A DNA stretch of 64,000 nt from Ascaphus truei (taxonomy: Eukaryota > Chordata > Amphibia > Anura > Ascaphidae). The translations under genes were made by a program, and so were the position numbers. Below the pieces are notes generated by a model. That model was not told the DNA's origin, did no database searches, and saw nothing but the letters and a program-made list of their open reading frames with translations. The stretch covers positions 77,266,547 to 77,330,546 of the forward strand of contig CM071570.1 in the NCBI GenBank assembly GCA_036426205.1. Direction: 5' to 3'. Shown here piece by piece: positions 35,201-44,639 of this stretch. Each line of letters opens with the position of its first letter. Within the stretch, counting starts at the first letter, position 1.

Positions 35201-38200
35201 CCGTGTTTTACAGATTATGTGGTATGCTTCGGATCATGAACCGTTCCAAACCTTCTCTATACTTTTTTCTTCCCATCATTCTGGTACAGGTTGATCTTGG
35301 TTTCATCTTCTCAAAGAATGCTGTTCCAGAACTGGGCTGGCTTTTTTAGATATTGTTTGGCAAAGTCTAATCTGGCCTTTCTATTGTTGAGGCTTTTGAA
35401 TGGTTTGCACCTTGTGTTGAACCCTCTGTATTTGCTCTCGTGAAGTCTTCTCTTTATGGTAGACTTGGGTAATGAAATGCCTACCTCCTGGAGAGTGTTC
35501 TTCACATGGCTGGATGTTGTGAAGGGGTTTTTCTTTACCATGGAAAGGATCCTATGATCATCCACCACTGTTGTCTTCCGTGGACGTCCAGGCCTTTTTG
35601 TGTTGCGGAGCTCACCATTGCGTTCTTTTTTCCTCAGAATGTACCAAACTGTTGATTTGGCCACTCCTAATGTTCCTGCTATCGCTCTGATGGATTTTAT
35701 TTTTTTTGCAGCCTAAGGATGCCCTGTTTCACTTGCATTGAGAGCTCCTTTGACCGCATGTTGTGGGTTCACAGCAACAGCTTCCAAATGCGAATGCCAC
35801 ACCTGGAATCAACTCGACATTTTACCTGCTTACTTGATGATGAAATAACGAAGGAATAGCCCACACCTGTCCATGAAACAGCTTTTGAGTCAATTGTCCT
35901 ATTACTTTTGGTCCCTTGAAAAAGAGAGGCCTACATATTAAAGAGATGTAATTCCTAAACCCTTCCTCCAATTTGGATGTGAATACCCTCAAATTAAAGC
36001 TGATAGACTGCACTTTAAGCCCATATGCATTATTTAACTGTAACTTGAATTTATTTTGGTACACAGCCGAAATAACAAAACTTGTATCAGTGTCCAATTA
36101 TTTCCGGACCTAACTGTATATATTATAGGCGTATGTAACAGTTTCAGACCAGATTAAAAATGTGAGACAGCTTTAGTTTTGAAAGAACTTAAACTGGTGG
36201 TGGCTGAGTGTCTCCGGTAGGTTGCATATTCAACTAAGGTTACAAAAATTTTTTAAGTAGAAATAGCCGTGTTAGTTCAGTAGCGATAGTGTAGAGTGAG
36301 GCTAAGGCCCCGCTCCCTCCGTCAGCGCGCCAGCACTGCAGACAGGCGGGGCGCTGACAGACACAGACCGCGATATGCGGTCTGTAGGGAGCGGGAGCTG
36401 GAGTGGGGCCCTGGTTTAAGCGGGGGGCGTGGTTTAAGCGGAGAGACCCGCTACCCCCCCTCCCCTCCACAGGCTCGGGCTGCAGCAGGGAGCTGCTGCG
36501 GGCTGCCCTAGGTGTGTGATCGGCTGGGCTTGTACAGACGGCACTGGGAGAGGGACACTGTATCCGGCTGCAGCAGGAGACTAACTCACACGCTGACACT
36601 CACGCACACGCACACACAAACACAAACACAGACAGGCACACACAAACACAGACAGGCACAGACAGGCACGCGCCACACAGACAGGCACGCGCCACACAGA
36701 CAGGCACGCGCCACACAGACAGGCACGCGCCACACAGACAGGCACGCGCCACACAGACAGGCACGCGCCACACAGACAGGCACGCGCCACACAGACAGGC
36801 ACACGCACCACACGAGCACTCACGCACTCACGCTGCTTTCCCTCCACACTCTCCTCCCCGCTCGCCGAAGCCTCCCCTCCCCATTGGCTCACAGCCACAC
36901 CACATGACGCGGCGACGCTTGGGATTACAATTCTCTTGAATCCCCTAGCGGCTGACGCGTCACAGCGTGTAGTGAGCTGTGCCGTGAGGGGGGACTGGGA
37001 CCGGCTCGGGAGGATTCCCCTGCTGGTGGGGAACGCTCGTGCAGCCGCCTGCGCCGCCGGGCGCAGCGGATCCCAGGCCTGAAGGAGTGAAGATAGGCTT
37101 GAAATTATCCTAAATATTAATTATGCTATATTCTCTATATACATATATATTCAGCATGTAACTGGTTAATTTAGTATGATAAAATCAGTCTGAAGACAGG
37201 CAGATGTGGAAATGTTTGTCAGTTTTGTTTCAAGAGTTTGAATTCAAAAGATTAATTAAATAGATGCTTAGTTAGTAAGACAATACAATGGAGAGAGGTC
37301 TTAAAAGATAAGAATATAAGATTAACTATATTATTTAGTGACAGAACAAAGAGGGTCTTCTAAATCAAAGTCCAAAGTAAGAAACTTTGTTCTAATGTTG
37401 ATAATTAACTAAGAATATTTTGAGCCGACAGTGAGAAAAACAAGTGATTGCTATGTTGAGAGAAATGTATAAAGATTGCATTTTAGTTTATAGAATTCAG
37501 AATCCTTTACCACCACCAAGCTACAGATTCTCCACCAACTACATTCTATATGCTTGAATGATGCAAACCTGATGACTGAAATTATCCTGTAACAGATGTT
37601 TTCTATATGTCTCTGATTAAATTGAAAAAAGAACCATGCCGTGGACTATTTGATATATACTGGAAGGTGGGACATTCATTTGCACCCATTTAATTAAGAA
37701 AATCATTTGGCAAACCAGCGAGTCCAAGCAAGACTCATCTTCTTTAAGGAGTACTTCAGTATTAGGTGATACCTTTTTTTTATTTGGACCAACAACAGAT
37801 AGAAGACAAGCATAGAACTCTTGAAAGCTTGTCTTATATCTATTGTTAGTCCAAACAAAAAAAGGTATCACCCAACACTGAAGTACTAAAGGTAAAGAAA
37901 ACCAAATATCAGCTCTCTCATTGAGACAAGTTTGCAATAAAAACACGCTGCCCACAAACTATTAAAAAACAAAAATGTTTAAGTATTAAGGACAGTTACC
38001 AGCTAATCGGCCATCAAAATGTGGGTTGGTTGCAACTTTAAGACCAGGATGTGGCAATAGGAAACAGCCAATGTTTGTAAAACAAGAGTGGATATGCTTC
38101 CTGACATTCTGCAGCTCTTCATGCTGGTTCTGCTTCACCTGTAGGGCAAAAGGGGAATGCCTTGGGATGCTTTCAAACTGAAATCCGGCAGCCTGGCTTC

Positions 38201-41200
38201 GGCATCGCTTAATAAAGTTATTATTTTTATTTATATAGCACTTTTCTCCCAATGGGACTCAAATCACTTCACAGTTCCAAAAGGGAAAAAAGAAAACATT
38301 TAAAGGTTATAAACGAGGCCAACAACAAGGAAAGAGAAAATACAGGATGGGACGGTACTGTAGTTATTAAATGCCAGATAGGTTGTGGTTCATTAATTTA
38401 AATGCCTGGGTAAACAGGTAGGTACTTGACAAATATACAGAACAACCTGCGAGATCAACCACAATAATTGGCTTAAAATGTTCCCTATAGGGGAGAACAG
38501 GTCCCAATTCTTCAATACAAAGGTAAAGATAGAGCTAGGCACAATGAGCCATACACTGCAATGTGATACATTAATAATACTGCAAACAGCAATCTCCGTG
38601 CTCGTGACCAGATCATTGATTAAATATTATTTTTTAACTCATTCATCATTTCTCACTACTTGATTTGAGTGCTTTCATTGGGGAATCTTTGTTTGTTTTG
38701 CGATTACTACCCTTATCCCTATTTGCACCTCATCATTATCTCTAATTTTCATAATTTATTTTTGCTAATATTTCCTAATTAAGCTGATGCGGGAGCTTCC
38801 TTCTCCTTCCCCTTTGAATTACACAATCAGCCATACACTGCAATGTGATACATTAATAATACTGCAAACAGCAATCTCCGTGCTCTGGTGACCAGATGGC
38901 AGTACAAAACCCTAACAGTTTGCACCATGTTGTACAGTAAACCAACAGGTTATTTTTACCTGCAATCTCTTTTCCAGAAACAGATTTCCTCCTTCCAAGC
39001 CATATGAATGTTCGTAAGGATAGCTCCAGTCTCGAATTAAAAACATGAGGGTCTATAAAGAAAAGACCAGGCAACACAATAACATTATAAAGCTGTCAGA
39101 GGGAGTTCGATAATTCATTTGAGAAACATAATGCAGTTCTACAAAGAGTTCTAAAGAGTTCATCATTGTTGTATTTACTATTCACTATTAGCTTATTAGA
39201 TAAGAGGTATCCAGTATCTCAATGCTTTCTAGTGTTAGAAATCCATTGTTCTGCTAATTATACAAAACACCAATACAAATGCAGAGGATCGTTTTCAATC
39301 AAATAGAAATCTTGTTGGATTTTGTCATAAAAAGAAGGAAATCTATTTCCTAATTTGATTGACCTCTTCCACAAATGAGAATCTGAACTCAGAATCTCCT
39401 ACTAAAACCGGGGCAGCACGATTCAATTATTTGACACAAATGTGATTCTAAACAATGTTTTTGCTACTTTAAAATCAATTACCTGAAAGGGCTTTTTGTA
39501 AATTTCTTCCATTGCAAGACGTCCATACTCTGTAAAAAGCTGTAAATAATACAATCAGGGACATTGACATCTTTGACACAGTAGTTTTTGCATTGTTCAT
39601 CGGACGCATGTATCCGTGAGGCTTTTCACGATTTGACATTGCTTCAAAAAAGGTTTGGCATAAGAGCGCTTACTTATCTAATATTTATATCATCCTTTGA
39701 TAAGGAAACCGACTTGTTCCCATCAATAATTAATGTTGGTAACATTGTACACCTTGATGAATATAGCTAAAGCATCTTACTGAACATCAATATATAGTTT
39801 ATTGAAGTAACTTGCAACAATTTAAATGCTTTTTACTTTAAATAAAATATATATATTACATTTTCACTATTTAATAAGAAACTTAATTCAAAAAACTAGT
39901 TTATTTTTAATTTTTATAATGTACCGTAATATTTTCCATTACACTGGCTGGCTCCTCCATCCAGGCTGTATTTAAGGGATCACTGCACAAATCTATTTAA
40001 TGGAAAAGCTATTGAAAGATATGAAGTATACCAAGTGTCTTCATAATAAGATGCATCTTGGAGAGGTTCGATTTTTTCCAGGCATCTTGAAGTATAATTT
40101 AAGTGGGACTGGTGCTCGGACTCTTTTGCTATTAAGAGACAATATTGAGCACTATTGGTTCGCTGTCCACATACACTGAAGGTTATTAGGGTTCATTAGC
40201 TGGAAAACTCTTAAGGTCGAATGAGCAGGCGTTATGAAGATGGAGTGTACACATGTACACTATATATTTACCTGCAAATGCTGCAGATCATCTTCTTGAA
40301 TGTTTTGGGACAAGTTATACACCTGCAACACAAATATCCAACAGTGTAAAAGTAAGCTGCAGTGGGAAACAAACATGTTTGTCTTCCTAGAACAGTGGTA
40401 TGAGCAATGTACGCAAAGGGCCAGGTATGGCAGCTATGCAGCATCACAGCTTTTGTTAAGCAAATAAATATTTTAACACTGGTCCAGGAGGAGGCGACAC
40501 TCCTTTGTTGTGACCATGTAATCAATATATCTGGCCCATACCATTCATAATTGTCTAAATTGCAGATGAGGGGAGATGTGTTTCATATCTCAACACCTGA
40601 CATTAGGAAACCTCACGAGCAGTTTCATATCAGAAATCACCTTTATCAAACATACATTACAAAGGAAGACCATTTCCCTTGGTTTGCACTATGAATTCAT
40701 TGACGTGACCTTATGCTAAACTCTTAAACCCATACATTATTTTGGGAATTACCAGTTCGAAAGGCTCTACGGATTAAGAAGCAAGAGAACACAAAGCAAT
40801 GCATGGTATTTAAAATACCCTTCTTGACCATAAAGCTTCAATTAAGATGGAAAAGGCGTTGAATTATTTTAAGTTTAGCACAAACTCACCTGTACAGAAC
40901 TGGTCATAGTGCTCAAAGCAAACACAGTTGCACAATCTTTGATTGTTGACTGGCTATCAAAGGCTCCCTGAGTATCCATAAGGATAACAGCAACCTACAG
41001 TATAGGGAAATAAAACTGTTAGTAAAACTGTGAAAGCTTAGGGGTTCAGACAGGGAAGGGGGGGGGGGGGAGAAGATATTCCATATAACAAGTTTGTAGG
41101 TATATATCTAATACACTGAATTAGCACATTACTTAAGGACTGCCAGTCTTTTCTTCATACCAGTACTTTATGAACAGACTGTTGTTAAACAATAGTCTGT

Positions 41201-41998
41201 CATAAAAACGCAAAGACTAAAAATGATTAGTCAGTTAACATATGGTTTAACTAAAAGTTATGCATGCGATTGTCAAACAGACAAATCAAATTGTTTAAAG
41301 TGCAGTTTCTACATGAAGACATCTATGACTGGACATCCTTACAGGGAATGGAAAATTGACTTATTCTATTGATATGGATAGCCACAAAGTGGCAGTCATG
41401 TACAAAATAAGTCTGACAGGACAGTCACCTTTCAAACATTTAAGTCATGTGCACTTAATGTGACCCCAAAGGCAGCCAACTGGAGCCCTCTCAATGTTTC
41501 TTGTCAGGAGACAGCACATAAATCAGGCAGCTCAAAAGGCTGCATTGTGAGAGAAGTGGGTCAGAAAGTAAGATGTCTTATTAGTACACATATATACTGT
41601 AAAACAAAACTGCCTTTTACAGGTCGGCTTTTTATCCCACCCCCTTACATGCTTCTGATTAGCATCTTGCAACATTGACTTTGTTGGCCATAACTATTTG
41701 TATGAGAATTACCCAATTATGTTAGCCAGCAGCATAACATGAGCCCCTTGACCCAATCTTATCGTGCACAAATACACAATACAGTGTAAGTAACGGTCAA
41801 GTATTATGCAAGGGTCTGACAAGAGGCTCAAGTTACTACAGACTACTTGGACCTTGTTTAATTTACCTGGGAACCATCAGGTTTGTCTATAACAAACACT
41901 TCACTCCAGATCTGTATGCCTGTCGTTTCTCGTTCACATCCACCTCGCCACGTGAAGCCGGTGAGGGGCTCGAAGTTGCCACCTATCCAGCTTGAGCT
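26082..41998 (-). CDS. atl2: atlastin-2, ER membrane-fusion GTPase (partial, spliced)
   Basis: Ten internal exons plus alternative last exons encode 461 residues (or 457 with the proximal tail) of atlastin-2. This is a dynamin-like GTPase that fuses ER tubules through GTP-driven dimerisation. Visible in order: switch/G2 region ([17 protein letters not shown]), G3 [11 protein letters not shown]4 [14 protein letters not shown], the three-helix middle domain ([36 protein letters not shown]), two closely spaced membrane segments ([20 protein letters not shown] and [20 protein letters not shown]), then an amphipathic C-terminal tail. All introns examined are GT-AG and all phases agree. The match is closer to atlastin-2 than to my recollection of ATL1 or ATL3. 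The human protein is 583 residues, so about 120 N-terminal residues with the P-loop are missing here. Confidence 0.95.
26589..26696 (-). CDS. atl2: atl2 proximal alternative last exon
   Basis: After acceptor TTCTAG, the exon reads 35 codons from [16 protein letters not shown] to NNNRKKN and then TAG (26589-26591). It has the same entry phase (0) as the distal exon, so the two are mutually exclusive 3' ends. The encoded tail is strongly basic with a di-lysine near its end (KKN). Use of this exon would replace the LKTD-type tail. The lack of stops and the preserved splice site support function. Confidence 0.85.
   Translation of the reverse strand: MFSKLYEVCKRRLSRRAVTSTQRHRMSSNNNRKKN
26700..27930. 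other. ATL2 intron, repeat fragments only
   Basis: This lies inside the ATL2 transcription unit between the proximal last exon and the transmembrane exon. A short repeat resembling agtggttcccatcc...gggcgccccctgct (26865-26900) is probably hAT-MITE-derived. No exon or RNA gene is seen in the rest. Confidence 0.45.
27934..28783. mobile_element. 850-bp element with ~120-bp terminal inverted repeats
   Basis: The left end AAAGCCCTATATATTGCACT (27934) is mirrored by the right end ending ATATATAGGGCTTT (28783). The arms run about 27934-28054 and 28664-28783 and are nearly perfect. The interior holds a ~60-bp direct duplication (ggtaaagtcgcagcacacgc...tccgagtagagacagt) at about 28241-28300 and 28325-28382. 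No transposase is present. It lies within an ATL2 intron. Confidence 0.8.
28784..29924. other. ATL2 intron, nothing recognised
   Basis: A+T-rich intronic sequence. I see no exon, RNA gene or transposon end. Confidence 0.45.
29927..30050. mobile_element. 124-bp palindromic MITE with TA duplication
   Basis: It begins CAGGTAGTCCTCACTATCCA and ends with the inverse (cgttggataaccgaggactg, then cctg), with TA on each side. This fits a Tc1/mariner-type MITE. It is intronic to ATL2. Confidence 0.7.
30936..31367 (-). CDS. atl2: atl2 exon: middle domain end and membrane hairpin
   Basis: This 432-nt, 144-codon exon is bounded by CTTTCCACAG and CAG|GTTGGT. It starts [18 protein letters not shown], carries the helical linker [20 protein letters not shown], and then the two hydrophobic segments that form the ER hairpin. 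It ends in [11 protein letters not shown], just before the alternative tails. Confidence 0.96.
31560..32735. other. ATL2 intron, repeat fragments
   Basis: Non-coding intronic DNA. Phrases such as gtggttgggggtggcgagat near 31862 look repeat-derived, but no boundaries can be given. Confidence 0.35.
32738..32809 (-). CDS. atl2: atl2 exon ([24 protein letters not shown] region)
   Basis: This 72-nt, 24-codon exon has acceptor TTTGTAG and donor CAG|GTATGT. It encodes part of the helical middle domain, beginning [15 protein letters not shown], with both boundaries in phase 0. Confidence 0.94.
32903..32959 (-). CDS. atl2: atl2 exon ([19 protein letters not shown])
   Basis: This 57-nt, 19-codon exon has acceptor TTATTAG and donor CAG|GTATTT. 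It encodes a strictly conserved atlastin middle-domain helix. Confidence 0.95.
33201..33385. mobile_element. hAT-like MITE in ATL2 intron
   Basis: It begins CAGGGGTGCTCAACTCCAGG and ends ggagttgagcacccctg. The inverted arms carry aggtcaagttttcaggaca and tcctgaaaatctgacct. A 15-base G run sits in the right arm. tgtaac occurs just outside both ends. Same family as 12504-12666. Confidence 0.75.
33469..33596 (-). CDS. atl2: atl2 exon ([17 protein letters not shown]...LVEYFK)
   Basis: This 128-nt exon has acceptor ACCACAG and donor AAG|GTAAGA. It completes a split Asp codon from the upstream exon and encodes the linker from the GTPase domain into the middle domain, including [19 protein letters not shown]. 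Confidence 0.95.
34290..34475. repeat. LINE/SINE-derived repeat, host of the Tc1 insertion
   Basis: It contains taatacattgagagttacct and caagtatgtcctgggcata, shared with 15778-15860. The Tc1 element begins directly at its right edge. Confidence 0.55.
34476..36116 (-). mobile_element. Tc1-like DNA transposon, 1641 bp, inactive
   Basis: The terminal inverted repeats start CAGTTGGGTCCGAAAATAAT and, on the other strand, CAGTTAGGTCCGGAAATAAT, with TA at both junctions (34474-34475 and 36117-36118), the Tc1/mariner target duplication. Length and layout are those of a complete Tc1 copy with one transposase gene on the - strand. It lies in the ATL2 intron between the exons at 33596 and 38000, parallel to the gene. 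Confidence 0.92.
34730..35759 (-). pseudogene. Tc1 transposase pseudogene
   Basis: The frame starts [14 protein letters not shown], with a stop and frameshift in an A-run near 35700. The longest open part (35311-35664) holds the helix-turn-helix DNA-binding region, including the GRPRKTT linker. The DD34E catalytic residues can still be located in the decayed part: DET (about 35290), MDNDPKH (about 35020), and PDLNPIEH (about 34925). At least five in-frame stops, several at former tryptophan codons, make it non-functional. Confidence 0.9.
36290..37080. repeat. G+C-rich repeat block with 19-bp minisatellite
   Basis: This CpG-rich segment starts aaggccccgctccctccgtc and holds palindromic pieces (e.g. 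gaccgcgatatgcggtc near 36367) and an internal minisatellite. It probably derives from an interspersed element that also left a fragment near 1195 (aaggccccgctcccg). Reading frames across it are repeat artefacts. Confidence 0.5.
36655..36806. repeat. 19-bp minisatellite, ~7.5 copies
   Basis: The unit CACACAGACAGGCACGCGC is repeated in perfect register about seven times, then decays into the variant gacaggcacacgcacc. It is flanked by CA-rich sequence. Confidence 0.92.
37747..37890. repeat. hairpin-forming inverted repeat (MITE-like)
   Basis: agtacttcagtattaggtga at the left pairs with tcacccaacactgaagtact at the right, and the inner arms pair through a T/A-run and ggaccaacaa...ttgttagtcc with only small differences. 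The loop is about 30 bases. It is intronic to ATL2. Confidence 0.75.
38000..38138 (-). CDS. atl2: atl2 exon ([19 protein letters not shown]...DGRLA)
   Basis: This 139-nt exon has acceptor CCTACAG and donor CTG|GTAACT. It encodes the end of the GTPase domain, including [19 protein letters not shown], and ends on the first base of a split Asp codon completed at 33596. Confidence 0.95.
38545..38897. repeat. 66-bp direct duplication flanking a ~215-bp segment
   Basis: A sequence beginning agccatacactgcaatgtga and ending near cagcaatctccgtgctc is present at about 38545-38611 and again at 38829-38897, almost identical. The A+T-rich ~215 bp between them has no transposon signature that I can see. 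It is intronic to ATL2. Confidence 0.85.
38960..39052 (-). CDS. atl2: atl2 exon ([18 protein letters not shown]...)
   Basis: This 93-nt, 31-codon exon has acceptor TTTATAG and donor CAG|GTAAAA. It carries the G4 nucleotide-specificity segment with the conserved Arg-Asp (LIRDW) of the atlastin/GBP family. Confidence 0.96.
39483..39539 (-). CDS. atl2: atl2 exon ([19 protein letters not shown])
   Basis: This 57-nt, 19-codon exon is phase 0 at both ends, with acceptor TTTACAG and donor CAG|GTAATT. It is a conserved GTPase-domain helix. Confidence 0.95.
40272..40322 (-). CDS. atl2: atl2 exon ([17 protein letters not shown])
   Basis: This 51-nt, 17-codon exon has acceptor GTTGCAG and donor CAG|GTAAAT. 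It is too short to show as an independent open frame and is supported by its exact family match and phase. Confidence 0.95.
40890..40994 (-). CDS. atl2: atl2 exon with G3 motif ([10 protein letters not shown])
   Basis: This 105-nt, 35-codon exon has acceptor ACTGTAG and donor CAG|GTGAGT. It carries DTQG, the G3/switch II motif that contacts the GTP gamma-phosphate, and [15 protein letters not shown]. Confidence 0.96.
41867..41998 (-). CDS. atl2: atl2 exon with switch I region (SWIGG...DGSQ)
   Basis: This 132-nt, 44-codon exon has acceptor TTTCCAG and donor CAG|GTAAAT. It carries [20 protein letters not shown], including the switch I/G2 threonine region. It is the most N-terminal ATL2 exon that I can identify. 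The preceding exon should end in the P-loop segment. Confidence 0.95.
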
Positions 41999-41999
41999 C

Positions 42000-43375
42000 T
42001 GGAAAATGAGGGAAGAAATAGAACCATCATCAGGATTTGCAACACACGTTCCCATCTTAGGCCAATTCCCTTTTAAAGATCAAAACAATCAAAAGTGTTT
42101 GTTTAACGTATTTGCTGCTAAGAGGTTACAACTTTCTCCCCTTGAGAAGAGGCATAGGAGTGTCATCTGGGCTACACACTACCTCAAAGAAAGCAAAACA
42201 GTGCCAGTGTTTTTGCAGTCTAACATTTTGTGCATTGACGGTACTATTTACAATTAAAGACGAAAACATTCTAGGAATTGGGTAAACCCCAGTAGCAATG
42301 ACCATCTTGCCAACCTGGACTTCTAGAGCTCTCACTCAAGACGACTCCAGATGTCAATTTTAGTTTGCATTTTGGTTTGTGAAAGGCACTTGTTACGTAA
42401 TGCAGCCATTTTCCTTGGTTAGCGTTGCTTCTGACTTAGATTTATTCACTCTTCCCCATGTGTTAAGAGAAAAATTGAGCTTAACTCATAGGATACTTTT
42501 AAATTGTGATATTTTCCAAGCATTTACAACCAACAATTAAGTTTAAAGTGTATCCCAACACCCTTCACTTACACACCACCTCCCCCCAACCCCCACAGAT
42601 CTCCAAGAAAAAAAAAAAGCAGTATAGACATAGCAAAGATTATAATGGCAATACACAATGATCACTACTATAATACATAATGGATAATCTGTTTGCACAA
42701 AGATATGATTGAAAGCATTTTAACCGCTTTATTTCTGGTACTAACTGCTAACCTGCACAGCAGCATTTGTCAACCCACTGCTCGGGACACCAGAGACAGG
42801 CCATGTTCTGAGGATACTTAATCACACGCATTCAAATACCAGAAAAGTGATAGGTACTTCTGTGATCAGTCATATGGTCTGTCTGAAGCTCTCTGAGGTA
42901 AGGTTAGAGAAACACTGCTGTAGTGATTGCTACAGACATCAATATAAAAGGCTTTCGACGATTGCCAACACGCCGCTCAATGTTAACATTTATACTTCCA
43001 TTAATATTGGAGAAACTTAAAGAGCATCGGACATTTCTTTAATCTTCAATACTAGGGAAATAATGTAGGCAGGAAGTTAACCTTTCACTACAAGGTATAT
43101 ATAGCCAAAATTGCCTAGACGCAAGAAGGCCATGGATTGATTTCCAAGTCAGTTGCCAAGTGCAGGGTAACCCTGCAGTACAGGCCGTCCTGCCAGTACA
43201 TGTGTTGAAACGTTTACATGAGAAATCGTTATGATCATACGATTCAAACTAGCACAGGAGTGCCGAGCTTTAATAGATTTATTGAGCATTGTATGTGTTC
43301 GACAGCTAATAATGTTTGGTGAGCCATATGGAGCGCTCAAGATGATTAAATCCGACATTAAAAAAAAAGTTATTG
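42000..43375. other. probable ATL2 intron or upstream DNA, nothing recognised
   Basis: No further ATL2 exon was found on the - strand here. Only A-runs and C-rich pieces (42580-42620) stand out. Confidence 0.4.
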
Positions 43376-43376
43376 T

Positions 43377-43394
43377 GGGGGGGGGGGGGGGGGG
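43377..43394. repeat. poly(G) run
   Basis: About 18 consecutive G bases, followed shortly by an A-run. The length is likely unreliable. Confidence 0.85.
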
Positions 43395-43509
43395 CAGAAA
43401 AAAAAAAGTTTTATAAAACCCTCTACCGTAGTGTAAATAAAAATACCACTTGTGGTGCATTTGCATGTCTCAGACAGGTCTGTTGACCAGTCTTCCCATT
43501 AACCTTAGC

Positions 43510-43766
43510 ATATAGTGCTTCCACTGCAGTCAGGGAATCTGGGTAATAACATGCAAATGAGAATCGCAGTGAGTCACGTTTTACTGCTTATCCATTTTAA
43601 CATGCACTTCTTGCACACAGGCTGTGCTGAAAAGCTGTGTAATACAGCATGCATAAGTTTATAGGGATTCATGTTAAAATGGATAAGCAAAAAGTAACAC
43701 TGTGTGTGCGCGCACATTTGCATGACCTTTCCCAGAATCCCTTGCTGCAGTGGAAGCACTGAATGC
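43510..43766. mobile_element. palindromic MITE (~255 bp)
   Basis: The left arm starts agtgcttccactgcag, has aacatgcaaatgag inside, and ends tatccattttaacatg. The right arm (43671-43763) is its inverse: catgttaaaatggata...catttgcatgac...ctgcagtggaagcact. The spacer is about 60 bp. Confidence 0.8.
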
Positions 43767-44263
43767 CAAGAGATAATGGGGAAAGACAGGGTTGCAGACC
43801 TTTCTGAGATGTGTGAATGTGCTCACAAGGTTTCAGAGCTTGCACATTTCTTCTTCAGGATCCTAAACCGGAGGAGATCGCTCTAAACATCTATGAAGAA
43901 ATGATGTGTTAATCAAATAGGAAAAGATAATGCATCTTAATAAACCCAATGAGTCAATACAGAAGTTTATTCTGTAGGCAATAAATAGTTTAAAAAAAAA
44001 AAAAAAAAAGTCAACCATGCAAAATTACAGGGACTAGAAAATACTTTGACTATCAAAGCTCCAAGAGAGAAACATTTCTGTAACCGCCTCAGTTCAATAG
44101 AATTTGTTAGTGTTTCATTTTGAGAGTTTTAATTCAAGGAATCGGTAGAGCGTTCGAACCAATGTGTTGCAGTTCTGAAATCCCCCAAAGGTTTAAGAGT
44201 CCCCAAAAAATCATTTTCAAAAACAGTTCTACATTGTTCCTGTACAGTAGAAAGATTGAAACT

Positions 44264-44312
44264 CGTTGGAATAATAATAATAATAATAAAAAAATAATAA
44301 TAATAATATACA
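44264..44312. repeat. AAT trinucleotide microsatellite
   Basis: AAT units are repeated with one A-rich interruption, followed by an A-rich tail to about 44332. Confidence 0.9.
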
Positions 44313-44639
44313 TACAAAAAAAACAAAAAACAGTATTTGATTCAAAACAAGTGGGTTCCTGCACAGTAGTGATCCCCAAAAACCTGTGGTTTATTTCAGC
44401 TACTAGTAAAGGCTGATTTTTTTATTTTTTGTAAGTGAAACTTTTTTTGTGGCAGTGCCATCCACAAAAATCTCATAGGGAAAAAAATGTAAAATTGTCA
44501 AAATATAACCAGAAGTAACTCACTGCGCATAACCAGAAGTGACGTCATTATATGTTGGCTGATGGGAGTTGTAGTTCGGGTGTGGATGCAGGGTTGCCAC
44601 CTTCGACTGACGGTCAACCCGGAGATTTTTTTTTTGTGT

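Noticed and set aside
36655..36806. CRISPR-array-like regular repeat
   Set aside because: Units are directly adjacent with no unique spacers, and the window is eukaryotic.
36512..36907. His/Thr/Arg-rich 131-codon frame and three antisense Cys/Val-rich frames
   Set aside because: All read the 19-bp minisatellite; 19 is not a multiple of 3, so every frame stays open by repetition.
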